This document shows, piece after piece, positions 1-8,614 of a stretch of 64,000 nt of DNA. The stretch comes from Qipengyuania sp. JC766 (GTDB lineage: Bacteria > Pseudomonadota > Alphaproteobacteria > Sphingomonadales > Sphingomonadaceae), in the NCBI RefSeq assembly GCF_040717445.1, contig NZ_JBFEFL010000001.1, positions 1,426,001-1,490,000 of the forward strand, given 5' to 3'. Made by a program: the position numbers and the translations under genes. Below the pieces are notes generated by a model. It made no database searches, was not told the origin of the DNA, and was given only the letters and a program-made list of their open reading frames with translations. Each line of letters starts with the position of its first letter. The first letter of the stretch is position 1.

Positions 1-329
1 TCCTGGCAGTAGTCGGCAGCCTCGCGCAGCAGCGGGATCGCCTCCTCCTCGAGCTTGAGGTCGGCCTTCAGGATTTCCTCGACGCTCTCGCCGACCTTCA
101 GCTTGTGAATCGCCTGGAAATTGGGAAGCGCGTTCAGGAAGAGGATGCGCTCGGCAAGCCAGTCGGCATGCTCCATTTCCTCGATCGATTCCTTGCGCTC
201 ATAGGCCGCCAGCTTGGTGACGCCCCAGTCGGCAAGCACGCGGTAGTGGAGCCAGTACTGGTTGATCGCGGTCAGCTCGTTCGTGAGCGCCTTGTTGAGA
301 TAGTCGATGACCTTGGGGTCGCCCTTCAT
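1..329 (-). CDS. bfr: Bacterioferritin, C-terminus cut by window edge
   Basis: Bacterioferritin forms a 24-subunit cytoplasmic iron-storage shell that oxidises Fe(II) at a di-iron centre. The reverse strand reads MKGDPKVIDYLNKALTNEL at the start and then the helix-B stretch ESIEEMEHADWLAERILFLN. The second stretch carries the expected Glu-x-x-His ferroxidase ligands and the Met used as haem ligand between subunits. About 109 of the usual ~158 residues are visible, and the rest lies left of position 1. The ATG at 329 has an AGGAG Shine-Dalgarno 7 nt upstream. The neighbouring ferredoxin gene (452-643), on the same strand and just upstream, is the usual bfd partner that reduces the stored iron. 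The identification is secure from sequence alone. Confidence 0.95.
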   Translation of the reverse strand, partial: MKGDPKVIDYLNKALTNELTAINQYWLHYRVLADWGVTKLAAYERKESIEEMEHADWLAERILFLNALPNFQAIHKLKVGESVEEILKADLKLEEEAIPLLREAADYCQ

Positions 330-451
330 GCGTCGTCTCCTGAACTGGCAGTCATGCCGTCACATGACCGGGAAGCCGCATGGTTGGCAAGCCGGAATGC
401 AGTGAAAATCGCAGAAATCCGCCTGTTGCAAGCGGTTTGCGTTAGCTGGGA

Positions 452-643
452 TCAGGCAGCGCGGGTGCGCGGGATCGATGCCTCGCGCTCCTCGTGGATC
501 AGCTCGTCCGCTTCCTCGAGGCAGGTTCCGCAATTGGGTTTCTTGCCGAGCGCCGCATAGACCGCTTCCGCATCGCCCGGAATGACGCGCGCGGCACGGC
601 GCAGTTCGCATTCCCGGATGGCATTGCAGATGCAGGTGTACAA
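452..643 (-). CDS. bfd: Bacterioferritin-associated ferredoxin, [2Fe-2S]
   Basis: This 63-residue protein delivers electrons to bacterioferritin to release stored iron. The Bfd cysteine pattern is visible: CIC near residue 4 (YTCICNAIRE) and CGTC near residue 40, which bind the [2Fe-2S] cluster. An upstream in-frame start would add nine residues foreign to the family. The TTG at 643 has AAGGAG 8 nt upstream and starts exactly at the conserved LYTCICNA, so TTG is chosen. It lies just upstream of bfr on the same strand, and a Fur-like palindrome sits 33-55 nt before the start. The C-terminal tail after the cluster is short and charged, as is usual. Confidence 0.92.
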   Translation of the reverse strand: MYTCICNAIRECELRRAARVIPGDAEAVYAALGKKPNCGTCLEEADELIHEEREASIPRTRAA

Positions 644-675
644 GCGAGCGACTCCTTCAGTGCCACCCACCTATA

Positions 676-698
676 TTGCGAGTTATTATCAGTAGCAA
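676..698 (-). promoter_or_regulatory. Putative Fur box upstream of bfd
   Basis: An AT-rich imperfect palindrome with outer arms TTGC...GCAA lies in otherwise GC-rich sequence, 33-55 nt upstream of the bfd start. Fur-type operators commonly contain TTATTATC-like cores, and bfd is Fur-repressed in E. coli. The assignment rests on position and resemblance only. Confidence 0.45.
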
Positions 699-718
699 GC
701 GCATTCGTGCGCGCGGGT

Positions 719-748
719 AAAAAAAGACCCCCGGCACCGCCGGGGGTC
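719..748 (-). terminator. Rho-independent terminator after SPOR lipoprotein gene
   Basis: A perfect 10-bp GC-rich stem (726-735 pairing with 739-748, 3-nt loop) is followed on the minus strand by a run of seven T. It lies 31 nt past the stop of the gene ending at 779 and closes the parA operon. Confidence 0.9.
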
Positions 749-778
749 AGTCACTCGCTAGGAAGATTGTAAGTCGGC

Positions 779-2200
779 TCAGCGGCGCGCCATGCGCACG
801 CCGCGGTCGAGCGCCCCGGGCAGCGGCTTGCCGTCCGCCCATGCGATGCAGCCATGGCCGCCGGTCTTGACGCTGGAGCACATGCCGTTCGCCGCGGTAC
901 GTTCGAAACCGCCGGCGGACACGCGCCAGTACATCTTGCCGCGCACGCGGGCCTGGGTGATGACCATCTGGTATTCGGACAGCTGCGGATAGCGCTTCTT
1001 GTAGATGTCCCACGCACGCTTCGCGCTCGCTTCGCTGGAGAAGGAGCCGAGCTGGACGAGGTAGTCGCCCTGGTTCTGAGTTGCAGCCTGCTGCACGGCC
1101 GGCGCGGACCCGCGGTCGCGCGACACGGCAGACGCCGCCACCGGCGCGGCGGTGGTGCGCGCGACGGCAGCCACGGTCGAACGCGGCATCGGCGGATCGA
1201 TGAAGCCCGGCTCCTGCGACGGCCTGGCGACCGGTGTCGCCACGCGCGCCGGTTCGCGAGTAGCGCCGAACGCGTCGTCGAAATTGCGCGCCTCGGGGGC
1301 CGCTGCCTGCTGCGGCACGACTGGCACCGGAACGGCGGCGGGCGCGTAACGCGGCGTGCTGGCGACGGCGAGTGCCGGGAGTTCGGGCGCACGCCCGTCT
1401 GCCGCAAGGGCCATGGCCGGCATTTCGGCCGGGGCCGCCTGGTAGGTCGGGGCCGCTTCGGCGACCATCGCGTCCATCGAGGGATGGTTGGCGAGCGCCA
1501 GTTCCACCGGCTGGCCGTTGTCTGACGTCACGGGCACGCCCAGCAGTCCGGCGACGCGCTGCTGCGTCGCGCCGGGCGCGGCGTTCTGCGCCCATTCGGC
1601 GATGCGATCGTTGATCTTGTCCGCCGGCACGTCTTCGGCCGCCATCACCCGCGCCGAACGCCAGTCGCCGGCGAGCGCGTAGGAATAGGCGAGGTTCTGG
1701 CGAACCTTGGCGGTGTTCTGTCCCCCGGCGAGCGCGTTGCGCAGGACATGCACGCCCTGCTGCGGCTGGCCGGCGAGCGACAGCGCGAGGCCGTAATCGG
1801 CGGCGTCGAATTCGTCGCGCCGGCTCTCCAGCATGCGCAGGGCCGTCGCATGGTTGCCCGCCGCGATCTCGGCGAGCGAATAACTGAGCGCCGTGCGCGC
1901 GCTGGTATCGCCCAGCGCCATCGCGTCCTTGAAGCTCGTCGCGGCGGACTTGAACCGCCCGGCTTCCATGTAGGTGGCACCAAGGACGGTGCGCAGCTGC
2001 GCGTCGCGCGGCGCGGCGCGGACCGCCGCCTCGGCATGGCCGACGGCCTTGGAGGTCTTGCCCTTCTCCAGCGCGACCTGCGCCTGCTGGGCCGAAACTT
2101 TCGCTTCGGGCGCGGCGGCGCAGCCGTTGAGCGCGGTCGCCATGAGGGCGGCCGTGACGGCGAGCGTCATCTTCTGCTTGCGATTGAATGCGGTCGACAT
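779..2200 (-). CDS. SPOR-domain lipoprotein with TPR-like repeats
   Basis: A 473-residue exported protein. Residues 1-28 form a lipoprotein signal ending in a lipobox (ALNGC), so Cys27 is probably lipidated. Residues ~35-190 are TPR-like helices (for example KAVGHAEAAVRAAPRDAQL, then TYMEAGRFKSAATSFKDAM). A Pro/Ala-rich linker of about 150 residues follows. The C-terminal ~80 residues (DYLVQLGSFSSEASAKRAW onward) are a SPOR domain, which binds denuded septal peptidoglycan. It is probably an outer-membrane-anchored cell-envelope or division factor. It is the last gene of an apparent operon with a ParA-type ATPase and a small protein and is followed by a strong terminator. Confidence 0.8.
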   Translation of the reverse strand: MSTAFNRKQKMTLAVTAALMATALNGCAAAPEAKVSAQQAQVALEKGKTSKAVGHAEAAVRAAPRDAQLRTVLGATYMEAGRFKSAATSFKDAMALGDTSARTALSYSLAEIAAGNHATALRMLESRRDEFDAADYGLALSLAGQPQQGVHVLRNALAGGQNTAKVRQNLAYSYALAGDWRSARVMAAEDVPADKINDRIAEWAQNAAPGATQQRVAGLLGVPVTSDNGQPVELALANHPSMDAMVAEAAPTYQAAPAEMPAMALAADGRAPELPALAVASTPRYAPAAVPVPVVPQQAAAPEARNFDDAFGATREPARVATPVARPSQEPGFIDPPMPRSTVAAVARTTAAPVAASAVSRDRGSAPAVQQAATQNQGDYLVQLGSFSSEASAKRAWDIYKKRYPQLSEYQMVITQARVRGKMYWRVSAGGFERTAANGMCSSVKTGGHGCIAWADGKPLPGALDRGVRMARR

Positions 2201-2211
2201 GATGGATCCCC

Positions 2212-2712
2212 TCAGTCTTTGCGATGCTGCTTGGCCTGCGCGGCGAGATGTTCGAGTTCGGACATGTCCGCGAGAAGCCGATCGAGCGCTTCAGTGACAA
2301 TGGCCTGCGCGCTGCTCTTGAGAATGGTGGAGGCGAGACGCAGCTTGAGATGGCGTTCCGCGTCGAGGCGCAGGGTGAAAGCGGCACGCTTGCCTTGCGG
2401 TACGGTCTTCGTGCCCTTCGGCGTCGCGGCGCGTGTGGCGAGCCTGGTGGCGAGCGACTTCTGCTGGAGAACCACGTCGGGTTCGGGCGCGTCGTTCGCC
2501 GGAGCGTTCATGCCCGGCATCAGCGCGGCCACCGCACCTGCCGCGCTGCCGTCCTCGCCCATGTCGTTCCAGCCCAGATCCTCCAGACGATCGGGATCGG
2601 ACAGGTCCGTCACCGACGGTATGAAGCCCAGTTGCGGGCGCATGGCCGGCTTCGCGCCGCCCTTGCGGGCGAGAAGCGAAGGGTTGAGGGAGGCAAAGGT
2701 CGGTTCGGTCAT
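2212..2712 (-). CDS. Hypothetical protein between ParA and SPOR genes
   Basis: A 166-residue protein with no family I can name. The N-terminal half is low-complexity and acidic. The C-terminal ~65 residues (AAFTLRLDAERHLKLRLAS onward) read like a short strand followed by two helices, as in ribbon-helix-helix DNA-binding or ParA-partner proteins. A GTG at 2730 directly abuts the ParA stop codon. The ATG at 2712 is preferred because MTEPTFASLNPSL looks like a natural N-terminus, though neither start has a strong ribosome site. Its place between a ParA ATPase and a SPOR protein suggests it is the ATPase's adaptor or centromere-like partner, which is inference. Confidence 0.55.
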   Translation of the reverse strand: MTEPTFASLNPSLLARKGGAKPAMRPQLGFIPSVTDLSDPDRLEDLGWNDMGEDGSAAGAVAALMPGMNAPANDAPEPDVVLQQKSLATRLATRAATPKGTKTVPQGKRAAFTLRLDAERHLKLRLASTILKSSAQAIVTEALDRLLADMSELEHLAAQAKQHRKD

Positions 2713-2730
2713 CGCCAGGGCGCCTGTCAC

Positions 2731-3447
2731 TTACTGCGCGACCCGGCGGCCGAAGCCGCCGCCCGGACGATGAGCCGGAGCGACCTGAGAGATGGAGTTC
2801 GGCGCGGCGAAGACCGTGCGGCGGAAATTCTTCTCCAGCCGGTCCGCCACGTAGTTCCACAAGGCCGTGACCTCGGCCGCGCTGCGGCTGTCGGGGTCGA
2901 CTTCCATGACCGTGCGGCCGTCGATCATCGAGGCCGCGAAGTCCGTGCGGTGATGCAGGGTGATCGGCGCGACGGTGCCGTGCTGGCTGAGCGCGATCGC
3001 CGCTTCCGACGTGATCTTGGCCTTGGGGGTGGCAGCGTTGACCACGAAGATCAGCGGCTTGCCGGCCCGTTCGCACAGGTCGACGGTCGCCCCGACGGCG
3101 CGCAGATCGTGCGGGCTCGGCCGGGTCGGCACCACGATGAGCTCGGCCACGCCGATGACCGACTGGATCGCCATGGTTATCGCCGGAGGCGTGTCGATCA
3201 CGGCCAGCTTGAAGCCCTGCTGGCGCAAGACCTGAAGGTCGTTGGCGAGACGTGCCACGGTGGTTTGCGCGAAAGCGGGATATTCCGCCTCGCGCTCGTT
3301 CCACCAGTCGGCGAGCGACCCCTGCGGGTCGATGTCGATCAGCACCACCGGACCGGCACCGGCGCGTTGCGCCTGAACCGCGAGGTGCCCTGAAAGGGTG
3401 GTCTTGCCCGATCCCCCTTTTTGCGAAGCCAATGCCAGAACGCGCAA
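2731..3447 (-). CDS. ParA/MinD-family ATPase
   Basis: A 238-residue Walker-type ATPase. The deviant Walker A (QKGGSGKTT, residues ~9-17) with the signature lysine, the DIDPQGS motif (~38-44) and IDTPP (~84-88) are all present, typical of ParA. The start is a TTG at 3447 with AGGGGG 8 nt upstream, and it gives the canonical N-terminus MRVLALASQKGG. There is no partner ParB with parS-like features next to it, so this is an orphan ParA-like ATPase. The genes downstream encode a small basic protein and a SPOR septal lipoprotein, so a role in positioning an envelope or division component is as likely as DNA partition. Confidence 0.88.
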   Translation of the reverse strand: MRVLALASQKGGSGKTTLSGHLAVQAQRAGAGPVVLIDIDPQGSLADWWNEREAEYPAFAQTTVARLANDLQVLRQQGFKLAVIDTPPAITMAIQSVIGVAELIVVPTRPSPHDLRAVGATVDLCERAGKPLIFVVNAATPKAKITSEAAIALSQHGTVAPITLHHRTDFAASMIDGRTVMEVDPDSRSAAEVTALWNYVADRLEKNFRRTVFAAPNSISQVAPAHRPGGGFGRRVAQ

Positions 3448-3670
3448 GGCGTATTCCCCCTGTTAACCTTAAACCGGACCGCTGTTCGGCGGCTCGATCA
3501 GGGACTTCGCAGGATACCCCTAATTTCGGGTTAACGTGATTGCACTCGATACGCGCGGTTCGGGCGGCCCGACCGTGTCCCGGTGGCAGACAAGTCCATA
3601 GAAACTCTTTGCTAACGCCCTATTCACTATGCCAGTCTCCCGAAGGCGTCAGGGAAGGATCCGAGTTTAA

Positions 3671-4834
3671 ATGAAAGCCAAGGCAGTTCTGTGGGGCATG
3701 GGCGCGCTGGCCGCGGCCGGTCTGGCTGCGCCCGCTCTGGCGGACGTGAAGGCCGGCGTGGAGGCGTGGGCGCGCGGGGACTACGACGCGGCTGTCGGCG
3801 AATGGCGCGATCTTGCCGCCGCCGGGGATCCCGACGCGCAATTCAACATGGCGCAGGCCTATCGCCTCGGCCGCGGGGTCGAACCCAACGCGCGGCAGGC
3901 GGAAGTGTATTACGCGCAGGCCGCGGCGCAGGGCCATGTGAAGGCGGCGGACAATTACGGGCTGCTGCTGTTCCAGGCCGGGCGCCGCGAAGAAGCCATG
4001 CCCTATATCCTCGCCGCATCCGAGCGCGGCGATCCGCGGGCGCAGTACCTGCTGGGCATCGCCCATTTCAACGGCGAGCAGGTAGACAAGGACTGGGTCC
4101 GCGCCTACGCCCTGCTCACGATCGCGAATTCCGCGGGCCTTCCGCAGGCGTCCGGCGCGCTGAAGCAGATGGACGATTTCATCCCGCTTTCGCAGCGCCA
4201 GCAGGCACAGGCCCTGATTCCCGAAATCAACCGGCAGGCGGACGCCAAGCGGGCGCAGGACATGGCGGCCATCGATCTGGAGGCCGGCGAGGTGATCAGC
4301 GTGGCCGGACCCGTCGAGCCGGCACCGGCGCGCGTCCCGGCTGAGGTCAGCCGCATCCCGCAGCCCGTCCAGAGCACCGCGGTCCCGCCGTCTGTCGCGG
4401 CTGCCAGAGCCGCGGTTGCCGAAGCCGCGCGGGTCACCGGCACGGAAAGCCCGGCCGAAGCGGGCGCCGATTTCGCCAGCGCAGGTCCGGCCACCCGGCC
4501 CGCCATCGTGGCGACCACGGGACCGGTCCAGCCTGCCCCGCGGCCCGTTCGGACCGAAAGCGCACCGCCGCCCCGACCTTCTTCTGCCGCACCTACGCCT
4601 GCACGCACCGGACCCTGGCGGGTCCAGCTTGGCGCGTTCTCCGTCCACGGCAATGCGGACCGGCTCTGGGACAGGATTGCTGGCAACCCGGCGCTGGCCG
4701 GAAAGGCCAAGCTGGTCGTGCCGTCGGGCCGGCTGGCAAAACTGCAGGCATCCGGCTTCGCGACCCGCGCGGACGCGCAAAAGGCGTGCGATGCGCTGAG
4801 GCGGAGCGGCCAGAACTGCCTCGTCACGCGGTGA
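3671..4834 (+). CDS. SPOR-domain protein with Sel1-like repeats
   Basis: A 387-residue secreted protein. Residues 1-24 are a Sec signal peptide ending ALA. Residues ~28-165 carry Sel1/TPR-like repeats (AAAGDPDAQFNMAQAYRLGR and ASERGDPRAQYLLGIAHFNG). A Pro/Ala-rich linker follows to about residue 310, and the SPOR domain occupies the end (WRVQLGAFSVHGNADRLWD onward). SPOR domains bind glycan strands at the division septum, and Sel1 repeats mediate protein contacts, so a periplasmic envelope role is likely. It is divergent from the parA operon, whose last gene is also a SPOR protein. The ATG follows GGAAGGA after a somewhat long spacer. Confidence 0.8.
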   Translation: MKAKAVLWGMGALAAAGLAAPALADVKAGVEAWARGDYDAAVGEWRDLAAAGDPDAQFNMAQAYRLGRGVEPNARQAEVYYAQAAAQGHVKAADNYGLLLFQAGRREEAMPYILAASERGDPRAQYLLGIAHFNGEQVDKDWVRAYALLTIANSAGLPQASGALKQMDDFIPLSQRQQAQALIPEINRQADAKRAQDMAAIDLEAGEVISVAGPVEPAPARVPAEVSRIPQPVQSTAVPPSVAAARAAVAEAARVTGTESPAEAGADFASAGPATRPAIVATTGPVQPAPRPVRTESAPPPRPSSAAPTPARTGPWRVQLGAFSVHGNADRLWDRIAGNPALAGKAKLVVPSGRLAKLQASGFATRADAQKACDALRRSGQNCLVTR

Positions 4835-4929
4835 CTGTGCCGGTCCGGTAATCGCGGCGTAGCGGCCGAACGGCTGTTCCGTTTCCATCGCCACACGACT
4901 AGAAGCATCCCCTCAAGGTGGGGGATTAC

Positions 4930-6234
4930 ATGACGAACGGGCAGGCATCCGCCGAAGACATCGCGGCCGGGACGATCGAGGCGACGCCCGATACTGCGAG
5001 CGCGCCCGTGAAGCGCGAGGATCGCATTGCAAGTCTCGATTTCATTCGCGGGCTGGCGGTGATGGGTATCCTCGCCGCGAACATAGTCGCGTTCGGCCAG
5101 CCTTTCGGCGCTTACCTCTACCCCGGCGCGTTTTTGACCGAGCACGGCGCGACATCCGATGCGCTCTACATAGTCCAGTTCGTCCTGATCGACGGCAAGA
5201 TGCGCGGCCTGTTTACATTGCTGTTCGGTGCCGGCCTCCTCCTGTTCATGGACCGGGCCTGGGCGCGCGGGCAGACGATCGGCCTGCAGGCTCGGCGGCT
5301 CGGCTTCCTGCTGCTGTTCGGCATGATCCACTATTTCTTCGTCTGGACCGGAGACATCCTGACCTATTACGCGCTGGTCGGCTTTATCGCGCTGGCCTTC
5401 CTGCGCATGGAACCGCGCAATTTGATCGTCCTGGGTTCGATCATCTACGCGGCGGGTGCCATCCTGCTCGGAGCCCTGTTCTTCTGGATCTACGCGGTGG
5501 CGGACACCCCGCTAGGCGATGCGGGCCCCCTGGCCGACATGAGGGCCGGCCTGGTCGAGGGGCAGAGGGAGATGGCTGCGAGCGACGCGGTCGCCACCGA
5601 ACTGATCCGCAGCGGCGATTATCTCGGCTGGGTCGCGAACCAGTTCACCGCCCATACCTTCGACCAGTTCTCCAACGTCTTCATGATCCTGCCCGAAACC
5701 CTGCCGCTGATGATGTTCGGCATGGCCTTCTACAGGCTCGGCATGTTCGACGGCGGCATCGCCCGGTCCCGGCAGATGCTCTGGGGATGGATCGCCTTGA
5801 TCGCGGGTGCTCTCCTTTCGTTTGCCGTGGCGATGTGGGCAGCCGGTAACGGGCTCACCTTCTGGGGCACGATGGCCGCCCATGTCGGCTTGTCGATCGT
5901 TCCGCGGCTGTTGATGGTCCTGGGCCTCGCGGCATTGCTGGGCCTCTACGCACCGAAGGCTTCGTCGTGGCTCGGATCGCGGATCAGCGCCGCCGGACGG
6001 GTTGCTTTCACCAACTATATCGGGACGTCCGTGCTCATGCTGTTCGTGTTCCATGGCTTCGGCCTGGGTCTCTTCGGCGAACTTGCGAGGCCGGAACTCT
6101 ACCTCGTGGTCGTCGCGACGTGGATAGTGATGCTGCTATGGTCGAAGCCGTGGCTTGAACGGTTTCGCTATGGCCCGCTGGAGTGGCTCTGGCGCTGCCT
6201 GACCTACGGGCGGCTGTTCCCGATCAGTCGGTAA
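4930..6234 (+). CDS. DUF418 family membrane protein
   Basis: A ~434-residue polytopic inner-membrane protein. After a polar N-terminal ~30 residues, RIASLDFIRGLAVMGILAAN begins the first membrane segment. This is the typical opening of the YeiB/DUF418 family, related to heparan-acetyltransferase-like and acyltransferase-3 folds. Several more hydrophobic helices follow, including FLLLFGMIHYFFVWTGDIL and a C-terminal DUF418 block rich in FTNY (RVAFTNYIGTSVLM). A GTG at 4918 is possible, but the ATG at 4930 has a G-rich ribosome site at the right distance. Substrate unknown. The gene ends 11 bp into the 3' end of the convergent pyrC' gene. Confidence 0.82.
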   Translation: MTNGQASAEDIAAGTIEATPDTASAPVKREDRIASLDFIRGLAVMGILAANIVAFGQPFGAYLYPGAFLTEHGATSDALYIVQFVLIDGKMRGLFTLLFGAGLLLFMDRAWARGQTIGLQARRLGFLLLFGMIHYFFVWTGDILTYYALVGFIALAFLRMEPRNLIVLGSIIYAAGAILLGALFFWIYAVADTPLGDAGPLADMRAGLVEGQREMAASDAVATELIRSGDYLGWVANQFTAHTFDQFSNVFMILPETLPLMMFGMAFYRLGMFDGGIARSRQMLWGWIALIAGALLSFAVAMWAAGNGLTFWGTMAAHVGLSIVPRLLMVLGLAALLGLYAPKASSWLGSRISAAGRVAFTNYIGTSVLMLFVFHGFGLGLFGELARPELYLVVVATWIVMLLWSKPWLERFRYGPLEWLWRCLTYGRLFPISR

Positions 6235-7462
6235 GTTCGACGCCGCCCTTGAACAGGCGCACCGCGCGGCCCTGCGTCGGCTGGCGGTCGAACGGGGTGT
6301 TGCCCGCCGTGGCCGCCATTTCGCGCGCGTCAACGATCCACGGCTTTTCCGGATCGATCAGCGCGATATCGGCCTCGAACCCTTCACGCAGCGCGCCTGC
6401 CTCCACGCCGAGGAGCTGCGCCGGACGCCCGGCAAGCAGGTCCAGAGCGCGGGCCTCGTCGATGACGCCGTCGCGCACCAGCGTCAGCGTCATCGCCAGC
6501 AGCGTTTCCGCCCCCGCCATGCCCGGTTCCGCGTCGGCGAAGGGGAGCCGCTTGTCCTCCGGGCCGCGCGGATCGTGTCCGCTCGCGATGACGTCGATCA
6601 CGCCTTCGCCGATCGCAGCGACCACGGCCCGCCGGTCCTCTTCCGAACGCAGTGGCGGCGAAAGACGGGCAAAGGTCCGGAATTCGCCGGTCGCGAGGTC
6701 CGACAGCATGAAATGCGCCGGCGTTACCCCCGCCGTGACCGGCACGCCGCGCTTCTTTGCTGCCCGTACGAGGTCGAGCCCCGCCGCCGTCGTCACCTGC
6801 CGCAAGTGAATGCGTGCGCCGGTCATTTCGGCCAGCGCCACATCGCGGGCGATCGCCAGCGTCTCCGCCTCCGCCGGCGCGCTCGGGAGGCCGAGGCGCG
6901 TCGCCATCTCGCCCGCGGTCGCGGCGCCCTCGCCCGCAAGACCCGCATCTTCCGCATGCGTGACGACCACCAGATCCAGCATGGCGGCATAGCGCAGCAG
7001 GCGCATCATCACGCCGCTGTCCCCGATCCAGCGCCGGCCGGTCGCAACGCCGCGCGCGCCTGCGTCCTTCATCAGGGCGAGTTCCGCCAGCTGTTCCCCG
7101 CCCAGCTCGCGCGTGGCGGCGGCCAGCGGATGGACCCAGAGATCGGGTTTCCCGCTCTTGGCGATATAGCTGACCCGGCTCGGCAGATCGAGCGGTGGGG
7201 ACTGGTCGGGCATCAGGGCAGCGCGCGTGATGCCGCCGAAATGGATGGCCGGCTTGTCGACCGCGAACACGCCATAATCAACCAGTCCCGGCGCGACCCA
7301 CAGGCCGCGGGCATCGACCACGTCATCGCCTTCCGACGGCGCGAATTCGCCGATCCTCGCGATCCGTCCGTCGACCGCTCGCAGGCTGCCCGGACGTACG
7401 CCGTCGGGTGTGACCAGCTTTCCGCCGGTGATCGTCAGGGGTGCGCGCTGCTTCAGGCCCAT
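6224..7462 (-). CDS. pyrC: Dihydroorotase homologue, probably non-catalytic (PyrC')
   Basis: An amidohydrolase of the class I dihydroorotase type (~412 residues). The family's metal-binding HxH after GLVD is missing: here the text is PGLVDYGVF, with Tyr and Phe replacing both histidines. The later TDHAPH segment is ASGHDPRG. The middle HAED is kept. In several proteobacteria an inactive DHOase copy (PyrC' or PyrX) serves as a structural partner of aspartate transcarbamoylase, and this gene overlaps pyrB by 10 nt. An active pyrC would then be elsewhere in the genome. The ATG at 7462 with an upstream G-run is preferred over one 15 nt earlier. Confidence 0.85.
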   Translation of the reverse strand: MGLKQRAPLTITGGKLVTPDGVRPGSLRAVDGRIARIGEFAPSEGDDVVDARGLWVAPGLVDYGVFAVDKPAIHFGGITRAALMPDQSPPLDLPSRVSYIAKSGKPDLWVHPLAAATRELGGEQLAELALMKDAGARGVATGRRWIGDSGVMMRLLRYAAMLDLVVVTHAEDAGLAGEGAATAGEMATRLGLPSAPAEAETLAIARDVALAEMTGARIHLRQVTTAAGLDLVRAAKKRGVPVTAGVTPAHFMLSDLATGEFRTFARLSPPLRSEEDRRAVVAAIGEGVIDVIASGHDPRGPEDKRLPFADAEPGMAGAETLLAMTLTLVRDGVIDEARALDLLAGRPAQLLGVEAGALREGFEADIALIDPEKPWIVDAREMAATAGNTPFDRQPTQGRAVRLFKGGVELTD

Positions 7463-8484
7463 TGTCCGTCCCCCCATCCGGTCACGCCGCGCGCCCGGCG
7501 CGTCAATATGTCGAGGCAGGCCATGCGGATCGCCACGCCCATCTCCACCTGGCGGGTGATGATCGACCGGTCGAGCTGGTCGGCGACGTCACTGTCGATT
7601 TCGACGCCGCGGTTCATCGGGCCCGGATGCATGACCAGCGCATCGGGCGCGCATCGCTCAAGCCGCTCGCGGGTCAGCCCGTAGAGGTGGTGGTATTCGC
7701 GGGCGGACGGGATGAACTGGCCGCTCATTCGTTCCGTTTGCAGGCGTAGCATCATCGCGACATCCGCCCCCCTAAGCGCCGCATCGAAATTGTGGAACGG
7801 CTTCGCTCCCATCGCCTCGATCGCGGCAGGCATCAGCGCGGGCGGCGCGCAGACCCGCACGTCCGCCCCCAGCGCCGTCAGGCACAGGATGTTCGACCGG
7901 GCGACGCGGCTGTGCAGGATGTCTCCGCAGATGGTCACAGTCAGTCCGGTGAAATCGTCCGCGCCCTCGCCCCGTTCCTCCAGCGCGTGGCGCAGGGCCA
8001 ATGCGTCGAGCAGCGCCTGCGTCGGATGCTCGTGCTGCCCGTCGCCTGCGTTGAGGACCGGGCAATCGACCTTGCTCGCAATCAGGTCCACCGCCCCGCT
8101 CGATCCGTGGCGGATGACGATCGCGTCCGCGCGCATGGCGTTGAGGGTGATCGCGGTGTCGATCAGAGTCTCGCCCTTCTTCAGGCTGGAGGTCGCCGCC
8201 TGCATGTTGACGACGTCCGCGCCCAGGCGCTTGCCGGCAATCTCGAAGCTCAGCAGCGTGCGCGTGCTGTTCTCGAAAAAGGCGTTTATGATCGTGAGGC
8301 CGTCGAGAGCGTCGCTTTCCTTGGACGGCTGCCGGTTGAACTCGACCCATTGTTCCGCTTCGGCGAGGAGATAGAGGATCTCGTGCCGCTCAAGGTGACC
8401 GATGCCGGTCAGGTCGCGGTGTGGGAATGCCCGAATCCCCGCCGGGAAGCGGCGCTGCGGGCTGTCGGGCGCGGTGTCGTCCAT
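7453..8484 (-). CDS. pyrB: Aspartate carbamoyltransferase catalytic subunit
   Basis: Catalyses carbamoyl phosphate + L-aspartate to N-carbamoyl-L-aspartate, the first committed pyrimidine step, in the cytoplasm. Diagnostic motifs are FENSTRT (residues ~70-76, carbamoyl phosphate site), [17 protein letters not shown] (~150) and [12 protein letters not shown] (~283-294). At ~343 residues it is the usual PyrB length with a short N-terminal extension. A TTG precedes the ATG at 8484, and I take the ATG. The stop overlaps the start of the DHOase-like gene by 10 nt, so the two are translationally coupled and probably assemble as one complex. Confidence 0.95.
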   Translation of the reverse strand: MDDTAPDSPQRRFPAGIRAFPHRDLTGIGHLERHEILYLLAEAEQWVEFNRQPSKESDALDGLTIINAFFENSTRTLLSFEIAGKRLGADVVNMQAATSSLKKGETLIDTAITLNAMRADAIVIRHGSSGAVDLIASKVDCPVLNAGDGQHEHPTQALLDALALRHALEERGEGADDFTGLTVTICGDILHSRVARSNILCLTALGADVRVCAPPALMPAAIEAMGAKPFHNFDAALRGADVAMMLRLQTERMSGQFIPSAREYHHLYGLTRERLERCAPDALVMHPGPMNRGVEIDSDVADQLDRSIITRQVEMGVAIRMACLDILTRRARGVTGWGDGQWA

Positions 8485-8614
8485 CAAAGCCGAGCCGTTA
8501 GTCGAGCCGCATCACCCGCTCAAGCGCTTTCGCCTTTTCTTGCGTATCCGTGCTGCTAGGCTCATGCGCTCAACTTTCGCATCCGCACTCAATCGAACCG
8601 TAACAGGGGCAGTC

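Noticed and set aside
747-2387. 546-codon minus-strand frame overlapping the SPOR lipoprotein
   Set aside because: Arg/Ala-rich shadow in another frame. The 779-2200 frame has a signal peptide, TPR and SPOR domains.
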